Of a DNA stretch of 64,000 nucleotides, positions 41,641 through 52,935 are shown piece after piece (within the stretch, counting starts at the first letter, position 1; the number at the start of each line of letters is the position of its first letter). Under the pieces are notes generated by a model. It worked only from the letters and a program-made list of their open reading frames with translations. It was not told the origin of the DNA and did not search any database. The stretch covers positions 442,770,837-442,834,836 of the forward strand of contig NC_053392.1 of the NCBI RefSeq assembly GCF_905171765.1, read 5' to 3'. Both the position numbers and the translations under genes were made by a program. Source of the stretch: Bufo bufo. Its lineage: Eukaryota; Chordata; Amphibia; Anura; Bufonidae.

Positions 41641-42205
41641 GTCGCATGTCCCCGTGATCCAATTGGATATCTTCCCTGTCAACTTTCGAATTTATGCGCC
41701 TACCATGGTGATCACTGGTAACGGGGAATCGGGGTTCCCTGCCAGAGAGGAAGCCTGAGAAAGGGATACCACATCCAAGGGAGGTCAATGGCGGAAATCT
41801 GATTGGGTGGAGATGTGGGACAAGTTATTAAAGCAGAAAAATCGAAGGAAGGCAGGAGGCGCGCGACAATTACCCACTCCCGACTCTGGGAGGTAGTGAC
41901 GATAAATAACAATACAGGACTCTTAAGATGCCCTGTTATTGGAATGAGTAATAAAAAATTACAGGGAATATCACTGCAGTATTTTGGATTAGGAAATGTT
42001 ATACAGGAGAGGCCCTGCTGCCGCCTTGTTAACTCTAGATAACTTCTGCCTGACTGCACGTCCCTGTGACGTCCACGATCCATTTGGATATCCTCCCTAT
42101 CAACTTTCGATGTTCTTCTATGCGCCTACCATGGTGATCACGGGTAACGGGGAATCAGGGTTCCATGCCGGAGAGGGAGCCTGAGTAAGGGATACCACAT
42201 CTAAT
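41640..42205 (+). pseudogene. Two diverged 18S rRNA gene fragments inside hAT copy 1
   Basis: Parts of small-subunit rDNA. Fragment A (about 41645-41965) has 'ctaccatggtgatcactgg', 'taccacatccaagg', and 'ggaggtagtgacgataaata' plus 'aacaatacaggactcttaag' and 'ttggaatgagta', with about 65 foreign bases inside. Fragment B (about 42000-42205) covers 'ctctagataact' through 'ctaccatggtgatcacgggt' and 'ggagagggagcctgag'. The two overlap in content but are ordered in tandem. Both are too short and diverged to make rRNA. They lie where the transposase catalytic core should be. Confidence 0.85.
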
Positions 42206-42208
42206 CTA

Positions 42209-43639
42209 TTAAATTAAATTCAGCACATGTGCCAGGCAAGGGATGTGCGTCAAACCAGCTAGGCCCAGAGCTGCTACGAGATTTCGACCATTATCGCACA
42301 CCACCAGGCTGGGCTTGAGGCTCACTGGCACCAACCACTCATCGGTCTGTTGTTCAATGCCCGTCCACAGCTCCTGCACGGTGTGGGGTTTGTCCCCCAA
42401 ACAGATAAGTTTCAAAACTGCTTGTTGTCGTTTCCCCCTTGCTGTGCTGAAGTTTGTGGTAAAGGTGTTATGCTGACCAGATGAAGAGGCGGTAGAGGAG
42501 GAAAAAGAGTAGAGGGAGGAGGAAGCAACAGGAGGCAAAGAGAAACGCCCTGCAATCCTCGGTGGTGGAAGGACATGCGCTAAGTGCAGCTCGTGCTTTG
42601 CACTTAGATGCCTGGGCATGCAGGTTGTGCTCAGGTTTAGAACGTTTATGCCTCGCTTCAGGATCTGATTGCACAGCGTGCAAACCACTAGTGTCTTGTC
42701 GTCAGCACATTGTCTGAAGAACTGCCACGCCAGGGAACTCCTTGGAGCTGGCTTTGGTGTGCTCTGTCCTTTGGTGCGGTGGGCAGTAGCAGGCGTACTG
42801 TCTAGGGGATGGCCGCTCTGCTTTTGCACCCTGCTCCTTCTTTTGCTGTGCTGGTGGCTCTGTGCGACCACCGCCTCTTCCTCCGAACTACACAGGTCAC
42901 TCGCATGACCTTGATTCCATGTGGGGTCGAGGACCTCATCATCCTCCACATCATCTTCCACCCAGTCTTCACCGCTGCCCTCCTTGTCGGTCTGCAGACA
43001 GCAGAAAGCCGCAGCAGTTGGCACCTGTGTTTCGTCATCATCCGAGACGTGCTGCGGTGGTGCTCCCATGTACTCATCCTGAAACATAAGTGGTTGGGCA
43101 TCAGTGCACTCAATCTCTTCCACTTCTGGGGCAGGGCTATGTGGATGGCCCTGGGAAACCCTACCAGCAGAGTCATCAAAAAGCAGAAGAGACCGCTGCA
43201 TGACTTGGGGCTCAGACTGCTTGCCTGATTTGCAAGGGGGTGAGGTGAAAGACTGATGGCCATGGGCTGCAGGTGCCAACTCTGATCTTTCAGCAGGGGA
43301 CTGGGTAGCAGATAATGTGAAAGAACTGGAGGCACTGTCAGCCACCCAATCTACTATCGCCTGTACTTGTTCTGGCCTCACCATTCGTAGAGCTGCATTC
43401 GGCCCTACCAAATAACGCTGAAGGTTCTGTCGCCTACTCTCACCTGAGGAAGGTTTCACTTGGGTGTGTAGCTGGTACAGATCGACCACGTCCTCCCCCT
43501 GCAACAGGAGCTCCACCAACACCAGCAGCACCACGACCATGGCCACATCCTTTGTTTGATGCTCTCCTAATTTTTTGCATTCACCCACTAAATTAATTTC
43601 CTTGTGAACAATGCAGAGCAGGGGTTTTTTGACGGCCAA
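42209..43639 (-). pseudogene. hAT copy 1, N-terminal and middle transposase frame
   Basis: A 476-codon open frame. The N-terminal half is low-complexity and acidic (EDWVEDDVEDDEVLDPTWNQ). A BED zinc finger follows (WQFFRQCADDKTLVVCTLCN to MPRHLSAKHEL). It then jumps to AHVLPPPRIAGRFSL, skipping about 150 residues present in copy 2, among them LTTDTWTS with the first catalytic Asp. It ends with SLVVCDNGRNLVAALGLAGL (second Asp region) and HIPCLAHVLNLI at the rDNA filler. In-frame deletion kept it open but it cannot transpose. Confidence 0.9.
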
Positions 43640-44420
43640 AATGGGTTAATGTCACCCAACAATGGAACAGACAAATTTTTGAAATTTAGGTCCCTGTCAC
43701 CTAGGCAGAGCAGGGGTTTTTGGATGGGAAAAATGGGTTAATGTCACCCAACAATGGAACAGACAAGTTTTTTAAACTTATTGCCCGGTCTGCTATGCAG
43801 TGCAGGCAGCAAAGGTACTTTATTGCCAAAAAAAAAGTTTTTTTTCTCACACACAATGAAACAGATGGATTTAACTGTATTTCTTTAACTACCAGAAATG
43901 CAGTACAGGGCTAAAAGGTACTTTATTGCTCCCCCCCCAAAAAAGTTTTTTTTTTAACCCTAAATGACACAGATGGATTTAACTGTGATTATATTTCAAT
44001 CTCACAAATTAAGTACAGGGGTTTTTTTACTTAAAAAATAGTGGATATGTCACCCCTACAATGGAACAGATGGATTTGCTGAATTTATGTGCCTGCCTGT
44101 CAAATATGCAGTGCAGGCCTCAGAGGTACTTTACAACAAAAAATGTAAATATGTCACCCCACAATGGAACAGATGGATTTAACTGATTATATTTCACTCT
44201 CAGAAATGCAGCACAGGGGTACTTTACAGAAAAAAATGGGGATATGTCACCCCCTGGGTCCCTGAACTCACAGACGGTATTATTTTCCCTTCCCCTGGCA
44301 CATATGCAGTGCAGGTGCACTTTAAAAATAGGTGTATGTCGGCCACTGAACTACAAGAACAGGATTAAATGATTGTCCCTGGCACATATGCAGTGCTGGT
44401 GCACTGCTGTTGCACTGCTG
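43640..44420. repeat. Degenerate ~100-bp subterminal tandem repeats of hAT copy 1
   Basis: The phrase 'acaatggaacaga' with 'gttaatgtcaccc' or 'atatgtcacccc' returns at about 43660, 43750, 44055 and 44160, each followed by an 'atgcagtgcagg'-like block. Likely part of the element's 5' subterminal region. Confidence 0.7.
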
Positions 44421-44928
44421 TTGCACAAAATGGCCGCCCACCTAACTGACTGATTAAAACTTTTTTTTCAGTCTCACTGGCCTCAGGGCAGGGTAAAAAA
44501 ATGTTGCATTGCACCCCCAAAGCAAAAAATGCTGTAGATCGCTGACTTCACACCAAGTGCAGATATCAGTCTTTCCTAATCTCTCACTCAGAGCAGCAGC
44601 ATCCTATCCAAACAACTAGTAAGAGCAGAGTGACGTGCAGCGCTACGTGACTCCAGCTTATATAGAGGCTGGGTCACATGCTGCACTTGGCAAATCACAG
44701 CCATGCCATTAGTAGGCTGTGGCATGGTTGTGATGACTTCTAAGGGCACACTAGTTAAACGCTTGTTGATTGGCTGCCCTACAGCCTTTCAAGAAGCGCC
44801 ATTTAATTGCCGAACTCAAACCCAAACTTTTTAAAAAATGTTCGGGTTCGGGTCCAGGTACAAAAAAAACTAAAGTTTGGTACGAACCTGAACTTTATAG
44901 TTCGGGTTCGCTCAACCCTACTCATTTG

Positions 44929-46022
44929 CAGTTTTCTCTTATCCCGCTATGGTTGAATCCTACTTCCTGGTTTGTCACATGTCTGCTATCTCATCATGCC
45001 TTAGGGCAGTGAGACATATCCTGACATCAGCAGATCATGTGACACTAGCCACACCCCTTGTTTTTACCAATAACGCTTCTTATTGCCTACATTACAAGGC
45101 TTCAATGCAGGTCGTAACCTACAACTGAATATTGAAATAGATTTGCCACAGGGGGCAATGATAGACTAATAATTTTAGAATAAGGCAGTTTTGATAAATG
45201 GTGATATTTGGTCAAAGGGACATAACAGTAATATCTTTAGGGTGGAATACATTTGTGCCAAAGCCTATAAAACACAATGTGGATGTTATGTCATCATAGA
45301 AAAAAATCTTTGGATCACAATAGAAGACTGCAAATCTTATGAAAGTACACACATTGTTATGATTTTATTTACATAAATCAGCAGTATAGTAGGTGAATAC
45401 ATGGAGCTTTATAATATATCTTAAAGGGATGGACCTCCAACAGCCAGTAGGCCCCTTTTCCTGCCACGGCCTCTTTGTATATATTTGGTTTTTCAAAAAT
45501 TGGTGAACAGTAACACAGTAAAGACAGGGAAATAAGGATGCAATCGCAGTTTCTATGTCTCTAAATGTATCCATAAGACAGCAGGTCAGCGGGAGAAAAC
45601 ATATGACTGACACACAGTGCCATGCACAGCAGTAGCTTCACATCAGGGACAGCCTGCCCACTCAACACTCTGTATATAGAGAGGAAAAAAACTTGGAGGG
45701 ATGAAATAAGACAAAGAAAAACAGATAAAACACAATTGCTGACTGCTCTAGATTAATTATACATCTGCCACTTGCTGAGATTTCTGTGATTTTCTTTGTA
45801 ATGATAGGTACACTATTGGTCCATATATAACATATATTTTTCTCTGTAATGGGTGCTGTAGCTGGCCAGCTAAGAACTGTCCTAGGTTGATAATATAGCT
45901 TATATGTTTAAACAGATAAACCTGCCAATAACCTTAATACAGTTCCTATGTTTGTGTGTTAAAGACAAAAGCAGAGTTATTTACAGTGACTTCATGTTTG
46001 GATGTCATAAAACTATTATGAT
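44929..46022. other. No recognised gene
   Basis: Follows the right target duplicate of hAT copy 1. 'cttaaagggatggacctccaac' near 45419 may be a scrap of a T2-type MITE. Short frames only. Confidence 0.4.
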
Positions 46023-46023
46023 G

Positions 46024-46839
46024 TGTTCACAGAATAAGAAAAGATAATATGCCTTTAAGATTCATTATATAATGTAAGTTAAGCTCAATGACACAGCAGA
46101 AACAACAGAAAGCATAGAGTTAAACCGTTGTTGCTGGGCAGGAGTCTTGACCAATCACAGCCAGCCTCACACACAGCAGGAGTTTTGACCAATTACAGCC
46201 AGCCTCACACACAGCCTGTGTGGGAAATAGGAGCTGCTATAATCATTACACCAGAGGAGAGAAGCTGAACAGACATTCACTCCACTAAGAGCTGTGTTTT
46301 ATGGAAGCACAGAGGCCAAAATAGGTATTTAAAACAGTTATATAATGTTCCTACTGTTAATGTAGTGACTAGAGTTGTATACTAAACAAGTTATGTATGT
46401 TTACTTACATTTCACCATACAAACAAACTACTGAGCCATACAATCATACAATCCAAACAAATTGCATACAAATGTGAACTGCTCATACCAGATCATAAGC
46501 AATTGTATAGAGCAAACTGAAAACTAAGTAGAGCAAGTGAACTATTAGTTAGACCTCAGATATACCTCTCAGAGAGATCATAAAGTGCTTAAATAACTTA
46601 AAGTGAGAGTACAGATACTCAAGAGAGAAATATATCCACCATTTTATATTGAATGACAAGATTGAACAGTTGAACCACCATCTTATGCATACCGCCATTT
46701 TGTGATTCTTTATTCAACACGTGTGTTTTGTACATGGACTATGTGCTGCGGAGGCGGCAGTGTTATATGAAGAAAAGTTGAAGTTAATAAACAAGTTTTT
46801 TCAAGCATTTGGTGTGCTCTTTAAACCTACTGTTTTCAT
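46024..46839 (+). mobile_element. Probable 5' LTR of the BEL/Pao element
   Basis: Inferred from position: it starts near TGTTCACAG, ends ...CTGTTTTCA, has AATAAA at about 46786 some 50 bases before its end, and is followed by 'tggcgctagagg', which may be a primer-binding site. Its 3' partner is not in the window, so the limits cannot be checked. Confidence 0.5.
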
Positions 46840-47764
46840 AGAATGGCGCTAGAGGAATTACAGAGTAATAGACAGTCTGGTTAGACTAAAAGTCTGAGAT
46901 TTCAAAATTCTTCTAATGCCACAGCGCAAAAGGTACTTCAGAATGCTGCGCCTGCCACTGTGGAACTATTGCCCCCAGAGGGCGAAGTGATAGCGCCCCT
47001 CAACTTGCACAGTAAAGAGCGCATTAGAGCAGCAGAGCACCAGCATATACTGCCGCGCAGCAACTGTTCCCTGAGTGAGCAAGCAAAGACATCTCAGCGG
47101 AGCTACCATAGAGGCCATAGAACGTGTGCATTAGTCAAACTGCAGCCGACTCTTAAAGTGGCAGAACGGCAAAGGCAAAATAGTCAGAGAAAGAGTGCCA
47201 ACCCTCCTGCGATCCCTAGAGAGAGAAAGAGATGCATGGTGGGAGGCCAAAGTCCAGAGTTAGAGTGCCCGCTCAGAGATACACGAAGAGGCCATGTACT
47301 GCAGTGAGCTAGTTTCCCGCCACTAGGCCTAAAGCCTGCAGCAGCGTATCCAAGCCAGCGCATCACAAGTCATCACAGAGCATTGCAAGTCATCAAAGAA
47401 CATCGCAAGTCTGCACAGAGCATCGCATCACAGCAAGAAAAGACACATCTCCTTTAAGACTGACATTTGTTCCTGCTCTTCAGAATAAGGTCAGAGCTTT
47501 CCTTTTATTACCTTGAATTGCATATAGGCTTTGGCATAAAGAGACGTTTTTGTGTTCAGAAATAAGAGACTTGAAAGTAAAAAACAAAGGACAGTTTGTA
47601 GTATATGAATTCAAAAGTATTTAAAAAGTGAAAGTAATTTATTTCTGCATTTTGTCAGTATTGCATTTAAAGTGAAAGTCATTTATTTCTGCATTTGTCA
47701 GTATTGCATTTAAAGTGAAAGGCATCTTATTATTTTAATTGATTGTTATAGCATTTAAAGTAAA
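46840..47764 (+). other. BEL/Pao leader region
   Basis: Untranslated leader between the likely LTR and gag. It contains short direct repeats ('tcatttatttctgcatttgt' at about 47639 and 47679, and 'catcgcaagtc'-type repeats near 47360-47420). The 115-codon frame at 46960 has no known domain. Confidence 0.5.
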
Positions 47765-49745
47765 ATGTCTGAGCCTAGTATTACCATGCCACTGTTAGAG
47801 GATGCAAAGATAGATAGAGTAGAAGTTGAAGAGCAAGGGAGCCTGTCTGAGGTATTAGAGTCCGATGCAGCATTAGTCTTGCCTCAAACAAATAAAGCCC
47901 AAGCAGATGAACTAAGATGTTCATCACGTGTCAGAAAACCGACCCCAAAGATGCTGGAAAATTTGGAGCAAGAAGCAGCGCTGAAAGGAAAAAAGTTTGC
48001 CAGAATGTATGATAAGTGGAAATTATACATTAAAGACATTGTAAAAAGCAAAAGCAAAAAAGTATAAAAGAGAACTTGAGTGATATGGTAGAGACAGAAG
48101 AAGAATCTGAATCAGAGCTTATGGCATCATATGTGAACCTGCGGTCGTTTACGTCACCTTCCCAGGATATTGTAAGGAACATGGACATATGTACTGCAGT
48201 CACTAAAGATTTAGTAAAGCTCATGAGAGAACTTACATCTGCAGCTAATTATGATGAAGTTAAAGCAAGAAGTAGAATGAATGAGCTTTTTATGAGAGAC
48301 TATGCTACTGTAGGTCCTTATTGGGAACCACAAACTCAAGTGTGACTTCCTTCTCTAGCAGAAGTGCCACCCACATATCAGAGTCCTCAAGTACTTCAGC
48401 CAAAAGAAAGGAATTAGCTGAACAACTTGCTCTCAAGAGAGCAGAAACTGAGATGGAAGCTGCCATCGAGGCACAGCACTATAAAATGAAGGCACAACGC
48501 CATCAAATGGAAGCTGAAATGGAGGCACAGCGCCAACAGATGGAAAGGCAGAAAGAAGTTAAGATCATAGAAGCCAGACTCAGAGTACATGAAGAGGATA
48601 TGAATCAGAGTAGTCATAGGTTCAAATCTGTACCAAGTGAAGAAACAGACTCCTGCTTTCCTTCATACACCCATGAGTATGGAAGGGAATCTCCAGCATG
48701 TAGTAAAGAAATGTTATTATCCTTTTATCCCTGCTCAAAAAAACAGAGAGAGGCCTAGTCTAGTGTCAGAAAAAATGTGAGTGAATTTACCCTCTATCTC
48801 TACCAGAAAAGATAAAAAAAGGGACCCACCTAATTCAGAACTAAGTGAGAAAATAGAACAGGATGATTCTATTCCTAGATGTCACGGCAATGCTCAGGAG
48901 AGTGTTACAACCATTGTCCCAGCAAGACAACAAAGAACAGTCCTAGCTAGACTTCCCGTTCCAGAACCTACTGTATTTTCAGGAGACATACTGAAGTTCA
49001 TAGAGTGAAAGACAAGCTTTGAAATGATCAAGTTATTCTACCTTCAGAGATATGTTGGTGGGAAACAAAGGAAGTTCTTGAAGGTAACGTCTATAGAAAA
49101 GACGAAGAAGCCTACAAGCAAGCAAGGGAAAAATTGAATGCAAGATATGGTCATCCTGTCATAGTACAAAGAGCCTTTAGAGAGAAACTGAATAACTGGC
49201 CTAAAATAGGTCCTAAAGAACACTTCCGACTCCAAAAGTATGGTGACTTCCTGCAAGCATGCAGCAATGCCATCCCACATGTTCAAGGACTGGAAGTACT
49301 GAACGACTATCTAGAAAACCATAGGATGCTAACTAAGCTACCTGAAGCAGTGGCTTCTAGATGGAATTGTAATGTTACTAAACAGTTAGATATTGGTAAG
49401 AACTTCCCAAGTTTTAAAGAGTTCTCTGAGTTAGTTAATGAGGAAGCATGGATAGCATATAATCCAGTAACATCATCTTACGTCTTAAAATCCTTAGAAG
49501 AAATGCCTGCAAGAGAGATAAGACGTGCAAGAGCAACTAGCTTTGCAACCAACACAGCAGCTAAAGGTCCAGATACCTACAAGACAAAGTTCAAAGTCAC
49601 TACGGGGATCAGTAGAGAGACAGAACCAAGAAAATCTTCAGACTACCTTCAAATGTATGTTCTGTGGAGAGAACCGCTCTATACACAAGTGCCAACAATT
49701 GAAGGAGAAGTCTCCAGAAGAAAAGAAAAAATTTGTACTGGATAA
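47765..49745 (+). pseudogene. BEL/Pao gag region, broken
   Basis: Starts MSEPSITMPLLEDAKIDRVE, with the BEL gag motif RKPTPKMLENLEQEA and FARMYDKWKLYIKDI (47765-48067). Other frames follow: 48076-48345, a long charged helix at 48321-48758 (EQLALKRAETEMEAAIEAQ), and VPARQQRTVLARLPVPEPTV (48781-49008). The DUF1759-like part is at 49134-49745 (ARYGHPVIVQRAFREKLNNW, FRLQKYGDFLQACSNAI). At least five frame breaks. The protein would have assembled the particle and bound the element RNA. Confidence 0.87.
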
Positions 49746-50380
49746 CCAACTGTGTTTCGGATGTCTAAGAAAAGGCCATGTTACTAAGGAGTGCAAGAAA
49801 AGGGCCACATCCAGCATTTGTAAAGGACGCCATCCTACACCACTACATGGGGAACGTCCAAAGAAAGATAAATCCTCAATACCTAAAGATACTGAGGAAG
49901 AAAAGAAAGTATCAGTATTCTGTTGCAGAGTGAGGGAAGGAGAAAGCAATGGCACATCAATGGTTGTACCAGTGTGCATTTCAAATCCTAAAAGGAGGAA
50001 CAAGAAGGTATACGCCTATGCGCTACTGTAGGCCCAGAGTTACGTCATCTTCATTGATCAAGAAATCTGCAAGAAATTACAAGTGGCTACAGAACCAATG
50101 AAGCTCGAACTCACCACAATGACGGGGAGAGAAACATTAGTGAACAGTCAAAGGGTCAAAGGACTGAGAGTTAGAGGACTTCATTCAAACTTCACATTAG
50201 ATCTACCTCCAGCTTATACGAAAGACGATATACCTCTAGATCGAGATCGCATACCTACCTGTGAAACAGCCAATAAATGGGAGCACCTATCTGTCATATC
50301 TCATGAAATGTCCTCGCTGAAGGATATTGGTGTTGGACTGTTGATAGGTTACAATTGTCCCAAAGCCTTGGTACCATGAA
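49525..50380 (+). pseudogene. BEL/Pao zinc-knuckle and protease region
   Basis: FKCMFCGENRSIHKCQQLKE and LCFGCLRKGHVTKECKKR are two CCHC-type knuckles, followed by CKGRHPTPLHGE (49525-50031). After a stop comes the protease-like DUF1758 part: VATEPMKLELTTMTGRETLV and GVGLLIGYNCPKALVP (50083-50379). The order is that of BEL/Pao pol. A stop at 50029 and another at 50377 break it. Confidence 0.85.
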
Positions 50381-51158
50381 AGGTAATCACAGGAGCAAAG
50401 GGTGAACCCTACGCTATTCAAACTGATCTAGGATGGGGTGTTGTTGGAGGAAAACAGCAGATCGCAAACTCAAGACAGGTGACAGGAATGTGTCATAGAA
50501 TATCTGTCCAAGAGTTACCAACTGTAAGTCCAGCAAAAGTAATCAAGATCCTTGAATCCAACTTTGCAGACATAAGTTCTAAAGAATAGAGTGTATCCCA
50601 AGAAGACATAAAGTTCGTACACACTCTAGATGAAAGTATTCAGCAGAATCAACAAGGTCATCTTGAAATGCCCTTACCTTTTAGAGAACGACCTCGTCTG
50701 CCAAATAACAGAAATCTTGCCCTAGCAAGATTGAAATGTTTGAAGAAAAGGATGGTAAGAATCCCAAACTGAAGAATGATTATTTGAAATTCATGGAAGG
50801 CATCCTTGAAGAAGGACAGGCAGAGAAAGTTAATAACCAGTGGTACATCCCACATCAAGGTGTCTACCACTCAAAGAAACCAGATAAGATTAGAGTGGTA
50901 TTTGATTGCTCAGCAAAGTATGATGGTGTTGCATTGAACGATCATCTACTAAAAGGACCAGATCTTACAAACACTCTGCCTGGAGTACTCTGTAGATTCA
51001 GAAAGTATCCCGTAGCAGTCATGTGCAACATTGAAAAGATATTTCACCAGTTTCATGTGAAGAATGAAGATAGAGACTTCCTGAGGTTTCTATGGTGGGA
51101 GGACAGAGATACAGATTCAGAGCCAGCAGAATACAGAATGAAAGTACACTTGTTTGGA
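50381..51158 (+). pseudogene. BEL/Pao reverse transcriptase, N-terminal half
   Basis: RT lead-in with GWGVVGGKQQ near 50430 and LPFRERPRLPNNRNLALARL near 50670. Then 50736-51158 has WYIPHQGVYHSKKPDKIRVV, FDCSAKYDGVALNDHLLKGP and VMCNIEKIFHQFHV. The family has Asp at the residue that reads Asn here (51027-51029), the metal-binding residue of motif A. It is cut at AEYRMKVHLFG by PLE2 and resumes at 58226. Confidence 0.9.
51145..51158. repeat. 14-bp target duplication, left of PLE2
   Basis: 'tacacttgtttgga' returns exactly at 58212-58225; the BEL RT frame is continuous across it. Confidence 0.92.
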
Positions 51159-52935
51159 TGTTATTTACAGAACCGTTTATAGTGGGTCAGACTGCAGTAA
51201 CTAAATAGTGGGCTAAACCCTTTTAGTCTAGAGAGAATTAACAAGTTATGGGTAGCTTATTTTATTTTATTTAAAACTTAACATTTAATTAATGTCAATG
51301 AATAAAAGATAGGCCCTTAAATATAAACACTCAAAGGAAAATATATAATGTTTGTAACCACTGGTTACACTAGTCTCCTGAATAAATGGACAGAGATGGG
51401 AAGGAACCATATATAGGGATAGCGTTTGTAAGCAGATAGGGTGAGGGGTACGTGAGTACCAAGGTAGAGAGACATACTGCTGGGACCAATCCCTAGATGT
51501 CCCTATCTCTATCTGATTCTCTCCCCTATCTGATGCAAAATCCCTAGATTTACCCTCCCTAAAGATGGACTGCCCAGCTTTGCCCGATAGACAGAATAAA
51601 TGGTCCTGTGATGACCTAAATCTCTACCGGGTGTGGGCACTTAAGTTGGCAGAAAGGACGTGGTGATTGGAGTCCAGGTAAAGTTACAGTGCCAATGTAA
51701 GGGGCCGTGACTCCTGGTCTAAATCATACACGTACAGATGTATTTATCCGAGAGATACAGTGTCCCGACGCGTTTCCTCAGTGATGTCTGATTCATCAGG
51801 GGACAGAATTAAATCTGAGAGGCTCCCTGGTATAGGGATACCTCTTCCAGCCAATACACGTGACACAGGATAATTCCTAATTAATAATCTTGAGTCCTGT
51901 ATAGACCCTGACTATATATGAATTGCCATCCGGTTATATGTCACAATCCGGATAGCAAATCAAGAACAATCCTGTGTCGCTAATCACAGCCGTTATAAAG
52001 ATGCATAAATCGCTGTGACTTTAATCCAAATATAGTGAACACACCACATATAAGGTTACATACATATCACATTGGGTCAAAGTGTCAGTTTGGTTTGCAA
52101 TGTAACAGATCCATGCTAGTTGTAACCACCAGCATAAGTTGATGATCTGTGCAGTGCTAAATGCTTAACAATACTGAGTCATTGTGATAAACAAGTATGT
52201 CAGCGTGGTACACTTATCTGTCCAGTTCTAAATGGCAACTGTTCTCAGATGTCGGTAAGTGGAAGGTGCTCCTTGGCGTCCCACGTGTAGCAGTGGCAAT
52301 GGAGCCGCATTCGCGGGTCATTTAAAAAGGCTAGGTAGCTCCGCCCCTATTATACACCCACTCAACGTCATGCAGCGCCGCTGTCATGTGGTATCTCGGC
52401 TGTTCGGCTTCAGGTCACATGACCGCACTTCTTACTATGATGCAGTGTATAGAGGCATGTACTGTCGCCAGGCAACCATGAAGGTAATCGGCCTCCTTAA
52501 TGAAGCCGAGATCCAAGCATTTCAGGTAACCCAGCAACCGGCCGTCTGACTAATAGCTGATCAAACGACAAGCACTCTATCTTGCGCATGTGTGAGGCGG
52601 GTGTGTTGTGGTGCAAAGATAAGGTCAAAGGGCAAGTTTGCTCAAACTTTGCTACCACCTTTACAATGTAATTTCCACCTGGTTGCCTAGTTTACAGTTC
52701 ACAAAGTGGAATATCGGAGTTTATAAGGTAGTTCCTCAAAATTACTGTCGTTACTGAGCAGTAGCTATCGCACCCTTTTTAAAAGAAGGGGCTCATCCTT
52801 CGTAGGTATCCAAACCAAGTTTAAGATAAAGAAGGCTTATTATATCCCCCAATATAAATTTGTTGTTAGTACTGTGCGAACACAAGGGGTGGAAGATGTG
52901 ATCGGATAATGTATCCTATCTGTCAGAGAGAGACA
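51159..52935 (-). repeat. Downstream pseudo-LTR of PLE2
   Basis: Its bases 51159-52698 recur directly at 56092-57258 (apart from a replaced segment), and 51222-52178 recur inverted at 57259-58211. It holds the hammerhead fold at 51761-51805. The 96-codon frame at 52259-52549, repeated at 56831-57121, is taken as repeat sequence. Confidence 0.9.
51761..51805 (-). ncRNA. Hammerhead ribozyme fold in PLE2 pseudo-LTR
   Basis: On the minus strand: TGTCCC, then CTGATGA, stem II (TCAG with CTGA around ACATCA), GAAAC, GC, GTC, and GGGACA. Stem I (TGTCCC with GGGACA) pairs perfectly over 6 bp, stem III is only AC with GT, and cleavage would follow GTC. A very short stem III is characteristic of the hammerheads of Penelope-like elements. 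It lies on the coding strand of the element. All core residues are intact. Confidence 0.9.

Larger units (their letters stand above)
40810..44920 (-). mobile_element. hAT transposon copy 1, internally rearranged, 4.1 kb
   Basis: The 8-bp duplication CTCATTTG (40802-40809 and 44921-44928) and inverted ends TAGAGTTGAGCG / CGCTCAACCCTA define a hAT element. Subterminal GTTCGGGTTCG-type motifs are abundant at both ends. The minus strand carries BED-finger and hATC parts of a transposase; the middle is replaced by 18S rDNA-like sequence. The 3'-side flank of the gene (43640-44420) has degenerate ~100-bp tandem repeats. Copy 2 begins at 59342. Confidence 0.93.

Noticed and set aside
41640..42205. 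A functional 18S rRNA gene
   Set aside because: Only partial, diverged, internally interrupted and duplicated pieces are present, inside a transposon, without the rest of the rDNA unit.
42802..43335. Overlapping frames on both strands in the hAT transposase region (also 42809-43228 +)
   Set aside because: Shadows of the real minus-strand transposase, caused by biased composition.
46960..47307. 115-codon frame in the BEL leader
   Set aside because: No known domain and located in the untranslated leader; kept only as a remark.
52259..52549. 96-codon frame in the PLE2 pseudo-LTR, repeated at 56831-57121
   Set aside because: Again duplicated only because the pseudo-LTR is duplicated; no recognisable protein features.
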